Positions 19,128 through 30,241 of a DNA stretch of 64,000 nucleotides are shown here, piece by piece. The DNA is from Paracoccaceae bacterium. Its GTDB lineage: Bacteria; Pseudomonadota; Alphaproteobacteria; Rhodobacterales; Rhodobacteraceae. Position 1 is the first letter of the stretch. The number at the start of each line of letters is the position of its first letter. Location: positions 1 through 64,000 of the forward strand of contig JALQUU010000003.1 of assembly GCA_023260655.1 (NCBI GenBank). The letters are read 5' to 3'. Under the pieces are notes generated by a model, which worked only from the letters and a program-made list of their open reading frames with translations, did no database searches and was not told the origin of the DNA. A program made the translations under genes and the position numbers.

Positions 19128-19997
19128 ATGCCCACCACCTTTCTCGAATGCGCCCTGAACGGCCCATGGTCCCGCGCCAAACAGCCCCTGATGCCCATCA
19201 CCCCCGAAGAACTCATCGCGGAAGGCATCGCCTGCGCCCGCGCCGGTGCCACTGTGATCCATCTGCACGTCTATGACCCCGCCACGGGCCGCCAATGGGA
19301 AAACCCCGAAGCCTACGCCCGCGTCATAGAAGGCATCCGCGCCGTGGAAGACGTGATCGTCTACCCCACGCTCCCCCTCGCAGGTTCCCTCGACGCCCCG
19401 CGCCCCATGACCCCCGAAGAACGCTTCGCCACAGTGGAAATCCTCGCCCGCCAAGGCCTCCTCGAATGGGCGGTGATCGACCCCGGCTCCACCCAACTCA
19501 CCGCGTTTTCAGACCTCCCCGATGGCCCGCCCGGCTTCCTCTACCGCAACAGCGAAGAAGAACTCCGCCACGGCCTCACCCTCGCCCGCACCCACGGTTT
19601 CCATCCGTCCTACGCAATCTACGAACCGGGGTTCCTGCGCTTGGGCGCGGCGCTCGCGCGCAGCATCGGCAGCCCCACACCGATCTACCGCTTCATGTTC
19701 TCTGATGGCTTCACCTACGGTTTCCCGCCCCGCGCCTATGCGCTCGACGCCTATCTCGCGCTCTTGCAGGAATGCCACGCAGGCGCGCCGTGGATGGTCG
19801 CAGGCCTGCAGGTCGAACTAAGCCCGATATTAGAGGCCACCCTCGCCAAAGGCGGCCACATCCGCGTCGGCCTCGAAGACGCGCCGTTCTACAGCCTCAC
19901 AGGCAACCTCGCCCAAACCGAAGCCGCTGCAACGAAGATCAAGAACGCAGGCTATGGCCTTGGAACTGCAAAAGAACTGCGCGCTCTGATGCGTTGA
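19128..19997 (+). CDS. Beta-keto acid cleavage enzyme (BKACE/DUF849) family
   Basis: CALNGPWSRAKQPLMPITPEELIAEGIACARAGATVIHLHVYDPATGRQWE; GGHIRVGLEDA. Confidence 0.92.
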   Translation: MPTTFLECALNGPWSRAKQPLMPITPEELIAEGIACARAGATVIHLHVYDPATGRQWENPEAYARVIEGIRAVEDVIVYPTLPLAGSLDAPRPMTPEERFATVEILARQGLLEWAVIDPGSTQLTAFSDLPDGPPGFLYRNSEEELRHGLTLARTHGFHPSYAIYEPGFLRLGAALARSIGSPTPIYRFMFSDGFTYGFPPRAYALDAYLALLQECHAGAPWMVAGLQVELSPILEATLAKGGHIRVGLEDAPFYSLTGNLAQTEAAATKIKNAGYGLGTAKELRALMR

Positions 19998-20705
19998 TCA
20001 TTTCAGCACATAGGGTTGCTTCATCCACGCCCGCAGCACATCTGTCACCACCTCGGGCTGCTCCAATGTCGGTAAATGGCCCGCCCCTTCGATGATCTCC
20101 AGCTTCGCGTAAGGGATCAGTTCCGCCATGAACGTATGTCGCCGCACTGGCGTCAATCCGTCATGCTCGCCACACAGCACCAAGGCCGGAGCCTTGATCC
20201 GCCGCAGCGTCGCCTACTGATCCTTCCGGCGCTGCAAGGCGCGGCACTGGCGGATAAACACCTCCGGCCCCATGCTCCGCCCCATCTCCGCCACGACGTT
20301 CATGATCTGCAACCGTTGCGGCCCCGGCGCCAGATGGTCAGGCTTCAGAATGGCCCGCATCATCTCCTCGAACCGCCCCGCCTTCGCCCCCACAATCAAC
20401 GGCTCATAAGCCGAGGCCGATTGCGGCGTTTCCGCCAGCGGGTTCGTATCCATCAAGGCGATCCGCGTCACCCGCTCGGGCGCGCGGCGGATGATCTCCA
20501 TGGCGATGATCCCGCCCATACTCAGGCCCGCCAGAGCAAACTTCTGCGGCAACCCGGAAAGAATAGCGCTCGCGATCCCCTCGATCCGCTCGCCCAAAGC
20601 ATTGGGCACCACCGTCACTGGCATATCGCGCGACAACGCGTTGATTTGCGGCGCGAAAAGTCGCGCGTCGCACATCATTCCCGGCACCAGTACAAGTGGC
20701 TCCAT
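19998..20705 (-). pseudogene. Alpha/beta hydrolase interrupted by an in-frame TAG at 20214-20216
   Basis: MEPLVLVPGMMCDARLF...GLSMGGIIAMEI...RRRKDQ*ATLRRIKAPALVLCGEHDGLTPV...GAGHLPTLEQPEVV; same frame both sides of the TAG. Confidence 0.85.
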
Positions 20706-20761
20706 GCCCGCCCCCTATCCTTTTGGCCCACAATCGCAGAATGGCCTGCAAGGTCAACAGG

Positions 20762-21730
20762 TCAGAGGCCTTTTGCCCAATCCACAATCGCCTGAACCGC
20801 CCCATCGGTGTTTCCGGGTGACATGATATCCCCCGCCACCACATGCAGATAGGGATCAACATCCGCCCCCGAGGGCGCCTCCACCATGGTCACATTCCCG
20901 CCCCAACGCGCTGCAACCTCGCGCGTCGCTTCGGCCTTCACTACGCGGTCGGCATCGTTGAAATAGAGCATCAAGGGCACCTTGATCGCCCCGTGTTCGG
21001 CATCGCGCGCGGCCTTCGCCACCCGCGCCATCGGCAACGTCGCCACCATCGGATAGTCCGTGGTCCAGTGCATCGCCTGCCCCGGATTACGTGGCTCGAA
21101 ACTCCGCCTCTCCCCCACCAAGAGCGGCACCCAAGAACGCGCTGCCGGGAAGGTCAGCAAAGGGGCTGCCGGATTGTTCACCGCGAAATTGGGCGAAATC
21201 ATCACAACGCCCGCCACCCCTTCCGCCAGATCAGGCTGGGTCATCGCCAGCGTCGCAATCGAACCGCCTGTGGAGGTCGCGATCACAATCACCCGTTCGC
21301 CCACCTCCCGCGCCACGGCCAAAGCTTCCGAGGCGTCGATCATCCAATCCGTGCCCGAAGCTTCTCCCATCGCGTCCGGAGACGTGCGCCCGTGCCCTGC
21401 AAATCGCGTGAACACAAGGTTCGCCCCCAGCGCCTCCGCCACCTTGTCCGGCACCGGCCTCACCTCTTCTGATGAAGCCGAAAATCCATGCAAATACAAA
21501 ATACTTACAGGAGTCTTCTCACGTGACGCATGAGAAAATATTACCCGTTTCTCTTCACCCGCCCGCAGGTCCGAAAACACTGCCTCTCGCGCCTCGAATT
21601 GCTCCGCCGTCACTGCGCCACTCCGCGCCGTAAGGTCCAGCGGCTCGTACGGCCCGAAGGCCCAAAGCCCCGCCGCCAGCGCCACCAAAAGCAGCACCAA
21701 CCGCCACACCCATCGCATCAACCAGCGCAT
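20762..21730 (-). CDS. Alpha/beta hydrolase, membrane-anchored or exported
   Basis: N-terminal TM WRLVLLLVALAAGLWAF; ILYLHGFSASSEEVRP; IATSTGGSIATLAM. Confidence 0.85.
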   Translation of the reverse strand: MRWLMRWVWRLVLLLVALAAGLWAFGPYEPLDLTARSGAVTAEQFEAREAVFSDLRAGEEKRVIFSHASREKTPVSILYLHGFSASSEEVRPVPDKVAEALGANLVFTRFAGHGRTSPDAMGEASGTDWMIDASEALAVAREVGERVIVIATSTGGSIATLAMTQPDLAEGVAGVVMISPNFAVNNPAAPLLTFPAARSWVPLLVGERRSFEPRNPGQAMHWTTDYPMVATLPMARVAKAARDAEHGAIKVPLMLYFNDADRVVKAEATREVAARWGGNVTMVEAPSGADVDPYLHVVAGDIMSPGNTDGAVQAIVDWAKGL

Positions 21731-22461
21731 GCCAGCACCTCTTCGACCGAGCATTCAATCAGCGCCAAGCACTCGGGGTTCGAGAACCGATGGTCCGCCC
21801 CCTTCACCAGTGTCAGCCGCATATCCGGCCCCTCGGCATGCGCCAGCAACCGATGCGCCACGCTCTGATCCACATCCGCATCCGCCGTCCCTTGCAGGAA
21901 CCGCACAGGGAAGGGCAACGCCAAAGGCGCGCGCAGCACCAGATGCTCCCGCCCATCCTCGATGAGCTTGCGCGTGATCACATAAGGCCCCTCGGAATAT
22001 TCCGACGGCAACTCCACCCGCCCCCGCTGCAAAAGCTGATCCCGCTCTGCCGCCGAGAAACCCGCCCACATACTGTCTTCCGTGAAATCCGGAGCCGCCG
22101 CGATGGTCACAAGCCCCGCCAACCGCTCCGGCATGGCACGCACCACCAGTAGCGAAATCCACCCCCCCATTGACGAGCCAACCAGCACCTGCGGCCCCTC
22201 GGTCAGATGCGTGATCGCCGCCTTCGCGTCATTCGCCCAATCGCCGATGCAGCCATCGAGGAAGTCCTCCGAAGACGCCCCGTGCCCCGAATAGTCGAAC
22301 CGCAAGAAGGCCCGCCCCGTCCGCTTGGCCCAGTCCTCCAAAGCCTGCGCCTTGGTGCCCGTCATGTCCGAACGGAACCCGCCCAAGAACACCACGCCCG
22401 GCCCTTTGCCAGCCGTCCGCTCATAGGCAATCCGCCGCCCGTTCGCTTCGAGAAATTCCAT
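21718..22461 (-). CDS. Alpha/beta hydrolase
   Basis: MEFLEANGRRIAYERTAGKGPGVVFLGGFRSDMTGTKAQAL; FDYSGHGASS; VGSSMGGWISLLVV. Confidence 0.9.
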   Translation of the reverse strand: MEFLEANGRRIAYERTAGKGPGVVFLGGFRSDMTGTKAQALEDWAKRTGRAFLRFDYSGHGASSEDFLDGCIGDWANDAKAAITHLTEGPQVLVGSSMGGWISLLVVRAMPERLAGLVTIAAAPDFTEDSMWAGFSAAERDQLLQRGRVELPSEYSEGPYVITRKLIEDGREHLVLRAPLALPFPVRFLQGTADADVDQSVAHRLLAHAEGPDMRLTLVKGADHRFSNPECLALIECSVEEVLACAG

Positions 22462-23276
22462 CAGCCCCTCCGAAAATCCACGCCACCCGTGCCCGCACCG
22501 CGCAAATCGGCAGGCGCCGCCCAGGTCTCGGGGTTCACAATCAACGCGGCCAAGGCCTCCGCCCCGGCCTCCAGCATCGCCTCGCCCTTCGCCGCCGTCG
22601 AACGCGCGGGATTGCCCGCCACGCCGTTCGCGGTAATCGCTGCAAAAGGCCGCCAGCGGTAGGATGCCTTCCCTGCCGCCAAGAACCGCCCGCCATCCAT
22701 GCCCTGCGCAAGCCCCGCCAGATCGGACGTGTCCACCAAAGCAGGCTCGCACACCATCATCATCGAGGTCTCCGCCTCGCAGGCATGCATCACGCCCTTC
22801 TGGTCCTCCAGATGCCGCGAAAGATCCTCGCCCGCCTCGGTCACATAGGTCGTGCCCACCAAAGTGGCCCCGCAATCCACCGCCAATTCATCGCAAATCT
22901 GCTGCATCGCAATCATATTGCCGCCGTGGCTGTTCGAGATGAGGATATCCCTGAACCCTTGCCGCACCAGCGCCGCCACCAGATCCCCCACCAGCGCACG
23001 GAAGGTCGCATGGCTCACCGTCAAGGTGCCGCCAAACGGCATGTGATGCTCGGAAAGCCCCGACCACACTACAGGCGTCACCACCACCGGGCGCTTCGGA
23101 TAGGCCTTTCGCGCCGCGCGCACGGCAATCTCATGGCCAAGCCGCGTGTCCGTCATCGTAGGCAAATGCGGCCCGTGCTGCTCGATCGAGGCGATAGGCA
23201 GGATCACCACCGCATTCGCCTCCGCCAAAGCGCGCACCTCCTGCGCCTTGAGCCGCTGCCACTCTACATCCGCCAT
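22461..23276 (-). CDS. Creatininase family protein
   Basis: VILPIASIEQHGPHLPTMTDTRLGHEIAVRA; SNSHGGN. Confidence 0.93.
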   Translation of the reverse strand: MADVEWQRLKAQEVRALAEANAVVILPIASIEQHGPHLPTMTDTRLGHEIAVRAARKAYPKRPVVVTPVVWSGLSEHHMPFGGTLTVSHATFRALVGDLVAALVRQGFRDILISNSHGGNMIAMQQICDELAVDCGATLVGTTYVTEAGEDLSRHLEDQKGVMHACEAETSMMMVCEPALVDTSDLAGLAQGMDGGRFLAAGKASYRWRPFAAITANGVAGNPARSTAAKGEAMLEAGAEALAALIVNPETWAAPADLRGAGTGGVDFRRG

Positions 23277-23437
23277 GATCCGAACCCCCTGTTGCTTCCA
23301 AAACATCGTGGCCCCAGTTCGGCGCGGGCGCAAGCCGCTCCCCGTTGACTTTGCCCGCCACACGGCGCAAACCGCGCCCACACATATTACCCGCAACCGG
23401 GCGTTCCGTGGGCGCCAAACCGACGAAGAGAGCCGCT

Positions 23438-25384
23438 ATGGCCCAGATTTCCCTCACCTTCCCCGATGGCAATGTGCGCGAGTATCCCGCAGGCATCACC
23501 CCTGCCGAGGTCGCAACCTCCATCGCTCCGTCGCTGGCCAAAGCCGCGATTTCCGCGCAAGTGAACGGCGCACATTGGGATCTCCAGTGGCCGATCAATG
23601 AAAGCGCCGCCCTCGCGATCAACACGATGAAAGACGATGGCCCCGCCCTCGAACTCATCCGTCACGACCTCGCCCATATCATGGCCCGCGCCGTGCAGGA
23701 AATCTGGCCCGACGTGAAAGTCACCATCGGCCCCGTGCGCGATCAGGGCTGGTTCTACGATTTCGACCGCGCCGAGCCCTTCACGCCCGAAGATCTTGGC
23801 CAGATCGAAGCCAAGATGAAGCAGATCATCGCCGCCCGCGAACCGGTGAAAACCGAAGTCTGGGACCGTGCGCGCGCCATCGCCCATTACGAGGCCGCAG
23901 GCGAGCCCTTCAAGGTAGAGCTGATCAACCGCATTCCCGAAGGCGAAGACCTGCGGATGTACTGGCACGGCAACTGGCAGGATCTCTGCCGCGGCCCGCA
24001 CCTCCAGCACACCGGCCAAGTCCCCGCTGACGGCTTCAAGCTGATGAACGTGGCCGGTGCCTACTGGCTGGGCGATTCCACGCGCCCCATGCTCCAGCGC
24101 ATCTATGGCGTCGCGTTCAAGAACCGCGATGATCTCAAAGCCCACCTCACCATGCTCGAAGAGGCCGCCAAGCGCGACCACCGTAAGCTTGGCCGCGAGA
24201 TGGATCTCTTCCACATGCAGGAAGAAGCCCCCGGCCAGATCTTCTGGCACCCGAACGGCTGGACCATCTACACCGAGCTGCAAGACTACATGCGCCGCCA
24301 GCAAAAGCGCGGCGGCTATGTCGAGGTGAACACGCCCCAAGTGGTGAACCGCGTTCTCTGGGAGAAGTCCGGCCACTGGGCCAACTACCAAGAGAACATG
24401 TTCATCGTCGAGGTCGAGGAAGAGCACGCCAAGCAGAAGACCGTGAACGCGCTGAAGCCGATGAACTGCCCCTGCCACGTGCAGATCTTCAACGTCGGCC
24501 TGAAGTCCTATCGCGAACTGCCGCTCCGCATGGCCGAATTCGGCTCCTGCAACCGCTACGAACCCTCGGGCGCGCTTCACGGCATCATGCGCGTGCGCGG
24601 CTTCACGCAGGACGACGCGCATATCTTCTGCCGCGAAGACCAGATCGAAAGCGAAACCAAGCGCTTCATCGAATTCCTGTCGCGCATCTACCGCGATCTG
24701 GGCTTCGACAAGTTCCGCATCAAATTCTCCACCCGCCCCGAAAAGCGCGCGGGCACCGACGAGATCTGGGACAAGGCCGAAGCGGCTCTCGCCAATGCCA
24801 CCAAAGCGGCCGGCTATGATTTCGAACTCAGCCCCGGCGAAGGCGCCTTCTACGGCCCGAAACTCGAGTTCGTCCTCACCGACGCCATCGGTCGTGACTG
24901 GCAGTGCGGCACACACCAAGTGGACTTCGTGCTCCCCGAGCGTCTCGATGCAGTCTACATCGGCGAAGACGGAGCCAAGCACCGCCCCGTCATGCTCCAC
25001 CGCGCCACCTTGGGCAGCTTCGAGCGTTTCATCGGCATCCTGATCGAAAGCCACGCGGGCAAACTGCCCTTCTGGCTCGCACCGCGCCAAGTCGTCGTCG
25101 CTTCCATCGTCTCGGATGCGGATGACTACTGCGCCGAAGTGGCCGAGATGCTGATCAACGCAGGCGTCCGCGCCGAGGTCGATCTGCGTAACGAGAAGAT
25201 CAACTACAAAGTCCGCGAACATTCGGTCGGCAAGGTGCCTGTCATCCTCGCCATCGGTGCCCGCGAAGTGGCCGAGCGCACGGTTACGCTGCGCCGCCTC
25301 GGTGAAAACCAGACCCGCACCGTCGCCCTCGACGGGGTCGTGGCGGCACTGGCCACCGAAGCCACCCCGCCCGACCTGGCCTGA
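23438..25384 (+). CDS. thrS: Threonine--tRNA ligase
   Basis: [22 protein letters not shown] domain; [47 protein letters not shown]. Confidence 0.98.
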   Translation: MAQISLTFPDGNVREYPAGITPAEVATSIAPSLAKAAISAQVNGAHWDLQWPINESAALAINTMKDDGPALELIRHDLAHIMARAVQEIWPDVKVTIGPVRDQGWFYDFDRAEPFTPEDLGQIEAKMKQIIAAREPVKTEVWDRARAIAHYEAAGEPFKVELINRIPEGEDLRMYWHGNWQDLCRGPHLQHTGQVPADGFKLMNVAGAYWLGDSTRPMLQRIYGVAFKNRDDLKAHLTMLEEAAKRDHRKLGREMDLFHMQEEAPGQIFWHPNGWTIYTELQDYMRRQQKRGGYVEVNTPQVVNRVLWEKSGHWANYQENMFIVEVEEEHAKQKTVNALKPMNCPCHVQIFNVGLKSYRELPLRMAEFGSCNRYEPSGALHGIMRVRGFTQDDAHIFCREDQIESETKRFIEFLSRIYRDLGFDKFRIKFSTRPEKRAGTDEIWDKAEAALANATKAAGYDFELSPGEGAFYGPKLEFVLTDAIGRDWQCGTHQVDFVLPERLDAVYIGEDGAKHRPVMLHRATLGSFERFIGILIESHAGKLPFWLAPRQVVVASIVSDADDYCAEVAEMLINAGVRAEVDLRNEKINYKVREHSVGKVPVILAIGAREVAERTVTLRRLGENQTRTVALDGVVAALATEATPPDLA

Positions 25385-25431
25385 TCAAGAAACTCGCGCC
25401 CTGGCAACACACCGGGGCGCGCAGCCTGCCC

Positions 25432-27243
25432 TCAGAACCGAACGTTGAAACCCACCGTTGCGGCATGATTGACGCGGCCGGAGCTGAGTTGTACGGTGTA
25501 GGAACTGCCGAACTTGGCATTTTTCGACAAATCCACACTCAGCCCTGCATCCACCACCAAGGCATCCCGCGCCACAGGCACACCCGCCACCGTGAAAGCC
25601 GTGCCCCCGGCAAAAGCATGGCTCGCCCCCGGTGCATCACCAAACGCATGCCGCCAGCCGATCCCGCCCGAAAGCGTGGCCTTGTTCCGCCCCAGATCAA
25701 GCGGCATTTCACCCCGCACACCCAGCGTGGTGAAGGTGGTCTTGACCGATTGCTTGCCACTCGTCAGCGCCGCAGCACCCCCCGCCTCGGAATAACCGTC
25801 TGTCATGAGGTTCACATAGGTTAGGTTGGCGTAAGGCTCGATCCGCCCCTTCGCGGTCTCGATCGTATACGCCGCCTCGGTAAAGGCTTGGAAGCTGCGC
25901 GCCTTATAGGAGGCCGACAGGCTGTCCGCGAACCCCGTGAAGGCCACATTGCGAGAGGTATCAAGCGCGTGCCACCCGTAAGAAAGCCCGCCCTTCAGCG
26001 AAAACGCCCCCCAAGTCCTGCCCGCATAGGCCCCGAGCGTATAGCTCTCCACCTTGCCCGAAGACATCCGGTCCGAAACGTCGAGGCCACTGCGGGAAAA
26101 CCCGCCCATCACCCCGAACGTAACGTTCTCGTTCACCTCCGCATCGGCCCCGATCATCAACCCGCCAATCGTCCGCCCCAGCGTCGCGGCATTGCCGTCA
26201 CCGCCCCACTGGTTCCAACTGCCGATCCCCTGCACCCAAAGCCCGGCCTCATCGGGCGCTCCACGCAACCGCCCCAGCGCCGCCTCACGCGCGAAACGGC
26301 TGTCTTCGATCAAAGCCGTCTGCGCCGAACCATGGATTTCCCCCGATAGCTGATCCAGCGCCACCGGAGCTTCCGTGTTGGAGAGGTTCAGAACCGCCGT
26401 ATGCAGCGCCCCCGCCCCGATCGACATAACGCCCCCACAGGTGGCGTCCTGATTGAACGTCAGGCTCAGCGCCGTGCACGGCGCCGCCGGAGCCACTAGT
26501 GCCGAAGTGATATGCACATGATCGGCATCGTAGCTGTCGGAGAAGGTCAGGAAGGCATAGTCATCCGTCACACTGTCGAAGGAGCCCGTCACCGTCGTAT
26601 CGGCGCGCACCACCGTATAGATCGTGCCCGGCGCATAGGTCGTGCCATCATCCGTGCCGTTTTCCGGCGTCACATGGATGGTGCCACCGTCGATCTGCAC
26701 AAATCGCAAGGAGTCGATGAAGTCGTTATTCACGCCAAAGGCATTGCCCCCGTCATTCAACTCGACTTCCAAAACCGAGCCCGCCGCGAGGGTCAGGTTC
26801 CCCGTCAGGAGCGAACTGATCGAACTGGCCCCGCCAACCGGATCACCCGCCGCCAGCGTCGCACCGGGATTGACGGTCACATTCCCGCTGATCACGCCAG
26901 TCCCACCCAAGGTGCTCCCGCCCAGCGCAAAGACAGTCGGATTGGTCAAAACCCCCGTCACAATCGCGCGCCCGTTATTCACTTCGAAATCGCCCGTGCC
27001 CGAGTTTGACCCGTCAAACACCAGCGTGCCCAGATCGGTGAATTCGATATCGCCCGTGCCGATGATATCGTTGCGGATTTCGGTCACAAAACCCGCCCCC
27101 GCCGCCGTGCCGTCGCCAACGCGCAAAGTGATATCATTCGCACCTATATTGATGTCGTCCCCGGTCAGCACATAGCCATCGGCGGCAAACTGCATCCCTT
27201 CATCCACATTGATTGCGCCCCCCGCCGCATCAACGCTCACCAA
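25432..27243 (-). pseudogene. Autotransporter outer-membrane beta-barrel protein, 5'-truncated
   Basis: Passenger end FAADGYVLTGDDI plus barrel (GLWVQGIGSWNQWGGDGNAATLGRTIGGLMIGADAEV...GFNVRF); no signal peptide; stop at 27286-27288 upstream in frame. Confidence 0.8.
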
Positions 27244-27254
27244 ACCGCCCGGCG

Positions 27255-27667
27255 CGGCGAAGCTCGACCAAGCCCTCCGCGAAAGCTACCACGCCGCTGA
27301 TAACACACGGTTTTCATTGGAAAATATCGAAGGCCAACCGCTCGAAACCCTCACCTTCCGCTTCGCCCCCTCGGCCCAAATCATCGCCTTCGACCACCCC
27401 GTTTTCAGCATCTGGACCCACCTGCAAACCGGCGCTCCAATCCGCGGAAACGCTCCCGAAACCGTCCTCATAGCCCGCGCCGATTACTCGCCCGCGCCCT
27501 ATCTCCTTCCCCCCGCCGAGGCCGCCTTCATCACCGCCCTCTCCCAAGGCCACCCCCTTGGAGTGGCACACGAATCCACGCTCGCACATCACCCCGACTT
27601 CGACCCAACCCCGGCACTTTCCCTGCTCTTCTCCTCGGGCGCCCTCACTTCAGGGAACCCCACATGA
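27255..27667 (+). pseudogene. HvfC/BufC-like (DUF2063) C-terminal fragment
   Basis: AKLDQALRESYHAADNT...VLIARADYSPAPYLLPPAEAAFITALSQGHPLGVAHE...FDPTPALSLLFSSGALT followed directly by doxX-like gene. Confidence 0.7.
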
Positions 27668-28197
27668 TCACCCTGCGAAACCGCCTTCTCGCCCCGCTCG
27701 CCAATCTCGAGCCACTCCTTCCTCTCCTCGCCCGCCTCATCTTCGCCGCCACCCTAGCCGGCTACTTCTGGGCCTCCGCCCTCACCAAACTTGGCCCCTC
27801 CCCGTGGCAACCCTCCACCGGTGCCTACGCCCAGATCCTGCCGCGCCTTTTCGAGCGCGTAGGCTATGACGCCTCGCAACTCTCACCCCCCCAACATCTT
27901 CTCGTGATTTCAGGCACTTGGGCGGAGTTCCTCCTCCCCGCGCTCCTCCTCATCGGGCTCTACACCCGCGCCGCAGCGCTCGGGATGATCGGCTTCATCT
28001 TCGTGCAAACCCTGACCGATCTCTTCGGCCACGGCGCGCTTTCCCAACCCGAAACCCTCGGCGCATGGTTCGACCGTGCGCCAGACAGCCTGATCCTCGA
28101 TCAACGCGCCTTCTGGTTACTTTTGCTTAGTATTTTGGTGATCAAAGGGGCTGGTGCGGCGTCGGTGGATGCGTGGCTTACGCGTCGTCTTCCATAG
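27664..28197 (+). CDS. DoxX family membrane protein
   Basis: ARLIFAATLAGYFWASALTKLG; multi-TM; ATGA overlap with HvfC-like fragment. Confidence 0.85.
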   Translation: MITLRNRLLAPLANLEPLLPLLARLIFAATLAGYFWASALTKLGPSPWQPSTGAYAQILPRLFERVGYDASQLSPPQHLLVISGTWAEFLLPALLLIGLYTRAAALGMIGFIFVQTLTDLFGHGALSQPETLGAWFDRAPDSLILDQRAFWLLLLSILVIKGAGAASVDAWLTRRLP

Positions 28198-28546
28198 CCC
28201 GCATATGGGGCACCAAAGCGGCCAGAATGGCGCCCGCTCCGATGAACACCAAGGGAGCCATGGTAAAGGCCGTGTATCCGTACCCGAGTAACAGCAAAAA
28301 AAACGCCGCCGCCATCAGCGCAGCACCGAAATAAGCCCCCCGAAGGCTCAACACACCGCCGAGGATGGCAAGAACCGGTGCTAAATAATGCGCCTCCCAC
28401 CGGAACGGAGACAGCACCGCTTCCCCTTCTTGCCCCGCTTGGTCGGAAAAGAGCCCGATATTGCCACTGTTCTGCGCCAGAAAGCCGCCAACCCAGAATG
28501 CCGCAACACCCCCAACGATCCCTAACATCAAGGCAACATTACGCAT
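28178..28546 (-). CDS. Small multi-TM hypothetical protein
   Basis: About 4 TM helices; convergent 20-bp overlap with doxX-like gene. Confidence 0.65.
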   Translation of the reverse strand: MRNVALMLGIVGGVAAFWVGGFLAQNSGNIGLFSDQAGQEGEAVLSPFRWEAHYLAPVLAILGGVLSLRGAYFGAALMAAAFFLLLLGYGYTAFTMAPLVFIGAGAILAALVPHMRAMEDDA

Positions 28547-28602
28547 TTCGGCTCCCCAAATCTTAACGAACCCTAGGCAAGTTTAGAGTTGGAAGAAAGC
28601 CT

Positions 28603-28923
28603 TCACACTTCGTTAACTTGTGTCTGTGTCGTCGCAGTCCAACCGAGGAACATCTTGCCATCCTCGCGCAGGAAAAGCGGCCGTTTCATCAGCGCAGGAT
28701 GGGCTTTCAACAGCTCCAAAACAGGCCGCGCCTGCTCTTCCGCGCTCAATCCACGCCACGTCGTCGAGCGCGTATTGAGCAGATCGTCCGTAAATTCAGC
28801 AAATGCCCGCTCCAGAATCGCATCGGTCAGCGGTTCTTCACGAACATCTAAAAATTTCGCTTCTGGAAGAGATTTCAATGCCTTACGGCACGTATCACAA
28901 TTTTTTAGGCCAAAAATCTGCAT
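28603..28923 (-). CDS. ArsC/Spx family protein
   Basis: MQIFGLKNCDTCRKALKSLPEAKFLDVREEPL (CxxC thioredoxin fold); FLGW. Confidence 0.9.
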   Translation of the reverse strand: MQIFGLKNCDTCRKALKSLPEAKFLDVREEPLTDAILERAFAEFTDDLLNTRSTTWRGLSAEEQARPVLELLKAHPALMKRPLFLREDGKMFLGWTATTQTQVNEV

Positions 28924-29114
28924 GGTCGGCTCCTTTTTTTGGCGCAACGCGAAATTCAAACCCGCTTGTCGCTTGATTTTTGTAAAAGCCGTGTAATCCT
29001 CTTTGGCGTGACTTGGAACTAAGGTCTTCGCCTCCCGTAAGCGCCGACCCCAACTATCCGGTGACATGGGCCCCGACATCCCGGGGAGATAGAAGACTGA
29101 AAGGAGGCACGGTT

Positions 29115-29321
29115 ATGCCTACCGGCACCGTGAAATGGTTCAATACCACTAAAGGCTACGGCTTCATTGCCCCCGATGGCGGCGGCAAAGACGTTTTCGT
29201 TCATATCTCGGCCGTCGAACGTTCCGGTCTCACCGGGTTGGCGGACAATCAGAAAGTCAGCTTCGAGATGCGCGAAGGCCGCGATGGCCGCCAGATGGCT
29301 TCGGATTTGAAGATCCTCTAA
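29115..29321 (+). CDS. cspA: Cold-shock domain protein
   Basis: MPTGTVKWFNTTKGYGFIAPDGGGKDVFVHISAVERSG. Confidence 0.97.
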   Translation: MPTGTVKWFNTTKGYGFIAPDGGGKDVFVHISAVERSGLTGLADNQKVSFEMREGRDGRQMASDLKIL

Positions 29322-29390
29322 CGAAAAAGCCGGATGCTTGAAGCACCCGGCCTACGCTCTCTGGGCGGTACCCCTTCGGCGCCGCCTTTC

Positions 29391-29684
29391 TTATTCGTAG
29401 TAGCAGCCCTTCTCGCCCACCGGGCAAACCATCTTGCGCTGCGGCTTGCGCGCCACATACTTCACCTTGCGCGGTGCAGACGTCGCCTTCACTTGCTGGT
29501 AGCTCATCGTATGGTTCGGCGTACCGCAGCAGATCACGCCATCAATGGAAATCGGCTGAAGGCCGGAAAGGCAGTAGTTTGCCGACGCATGGTAGGGATA
29601 GATTTTCGCATCCATCGCACTCGCTGGCAGCGCCGCCAACACAGCCAGCCCGAAGCCCGAGATCATGGCAGCTTTGATACCCAT
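29391..29684 (-). CDS. Secreted cysteine-containing hypothetical protein
   Basis: Signal peptide MGIKAAMISGFGLAVLAALPASA; six Cys-rich short mature region. Confidence 0.65.
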   Translation of the reverse strand: MGIKAAMISGFGLAVLAALPASAMDAKIYPYHASANYCLSGLQPISIDGVICCGTPNHTMSYQQVKATSAPRKVKYVARKPQRKMVCPVGEKGCYYE

Positions 29685-29786
29685 CGAATTGTCTCCCATT
29701 GCAAACGCCGCAAACACAGTGATTGCACTGAGTTAACCGCGAACTCGGAAGGCCGTCCAGCGAAAATTAGTCTTTTGGCTATGAGA

Positions 29787-30197
29787 TTATACCATTCGGA
29801 TTGACAGACGCAACAAAGCGACCCCCGCCCAAGCCGAAACACCAGTCAGCACGGTGCCCCAAGCCAGATCCAGCGCCACCATTTTCCAAGACCAAAGCTT
29901 TAGCGTTGCCATATTGGTGAACTCGTAGGTGCCGTAAGCCAGCGCCCCCACGACCGCCCCTTTTACCAGCGCATCTCCTGGCGCTCCGGCCACAAACGCA
30001 GGCCAGGACACGAGCCATACCAGCCCTGCGATATAGGCAACGTAAAACAGCGCCGCCGCCCCGTAGAGCGGCTGAGGCCGCATGATCTCGCCAATGTAGG
30101 TTTCATACAAAGGCGCCAGAACGCGCGTCAGCATGAGCGCGTCAAGCACAAGAAACACCGCAACGGTGATAACGAAAAGCCAGAAAGCCACGGACAT
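29787..30197 (-). CDS. DUF2177 family membrane protein
   Basis: YETYIGEIMRPQPLYGAAALFYVAYIAGL; VVGALAYGTYEFTNMATLKLWSWKMVALDLAWGTVLTG. Confidence 0.88.
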   Translation of the reverse strand: MSVAFWLFVITVAVFLVLDALMLTRVLAPLYETYIGEIMRPQPLYGAAALFYVAYIAGLVWLVSWPAFVAGAPGDALVKGAVVGALAYGTYEFTNMATLKLWSWKMVALDLAWGTVLTGVSAWAGVALLRLSIRMV

Positions 30198-30241
30198 TCC
30201 CCCTCAAACTAAAGCGGATACGTCCGTTGGCGCGCTTTAGA

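Noticed and set aside
23387-25222. 611-aa minus-strand ORF
   Set aside because: Antisense shadow of thrS.
29325-29365. Possible terminator after cspA (gccggatgcttgaagcacccggc)
   Set aside because: Stem is imperfect and not followed by a T-tract; too weak to list.
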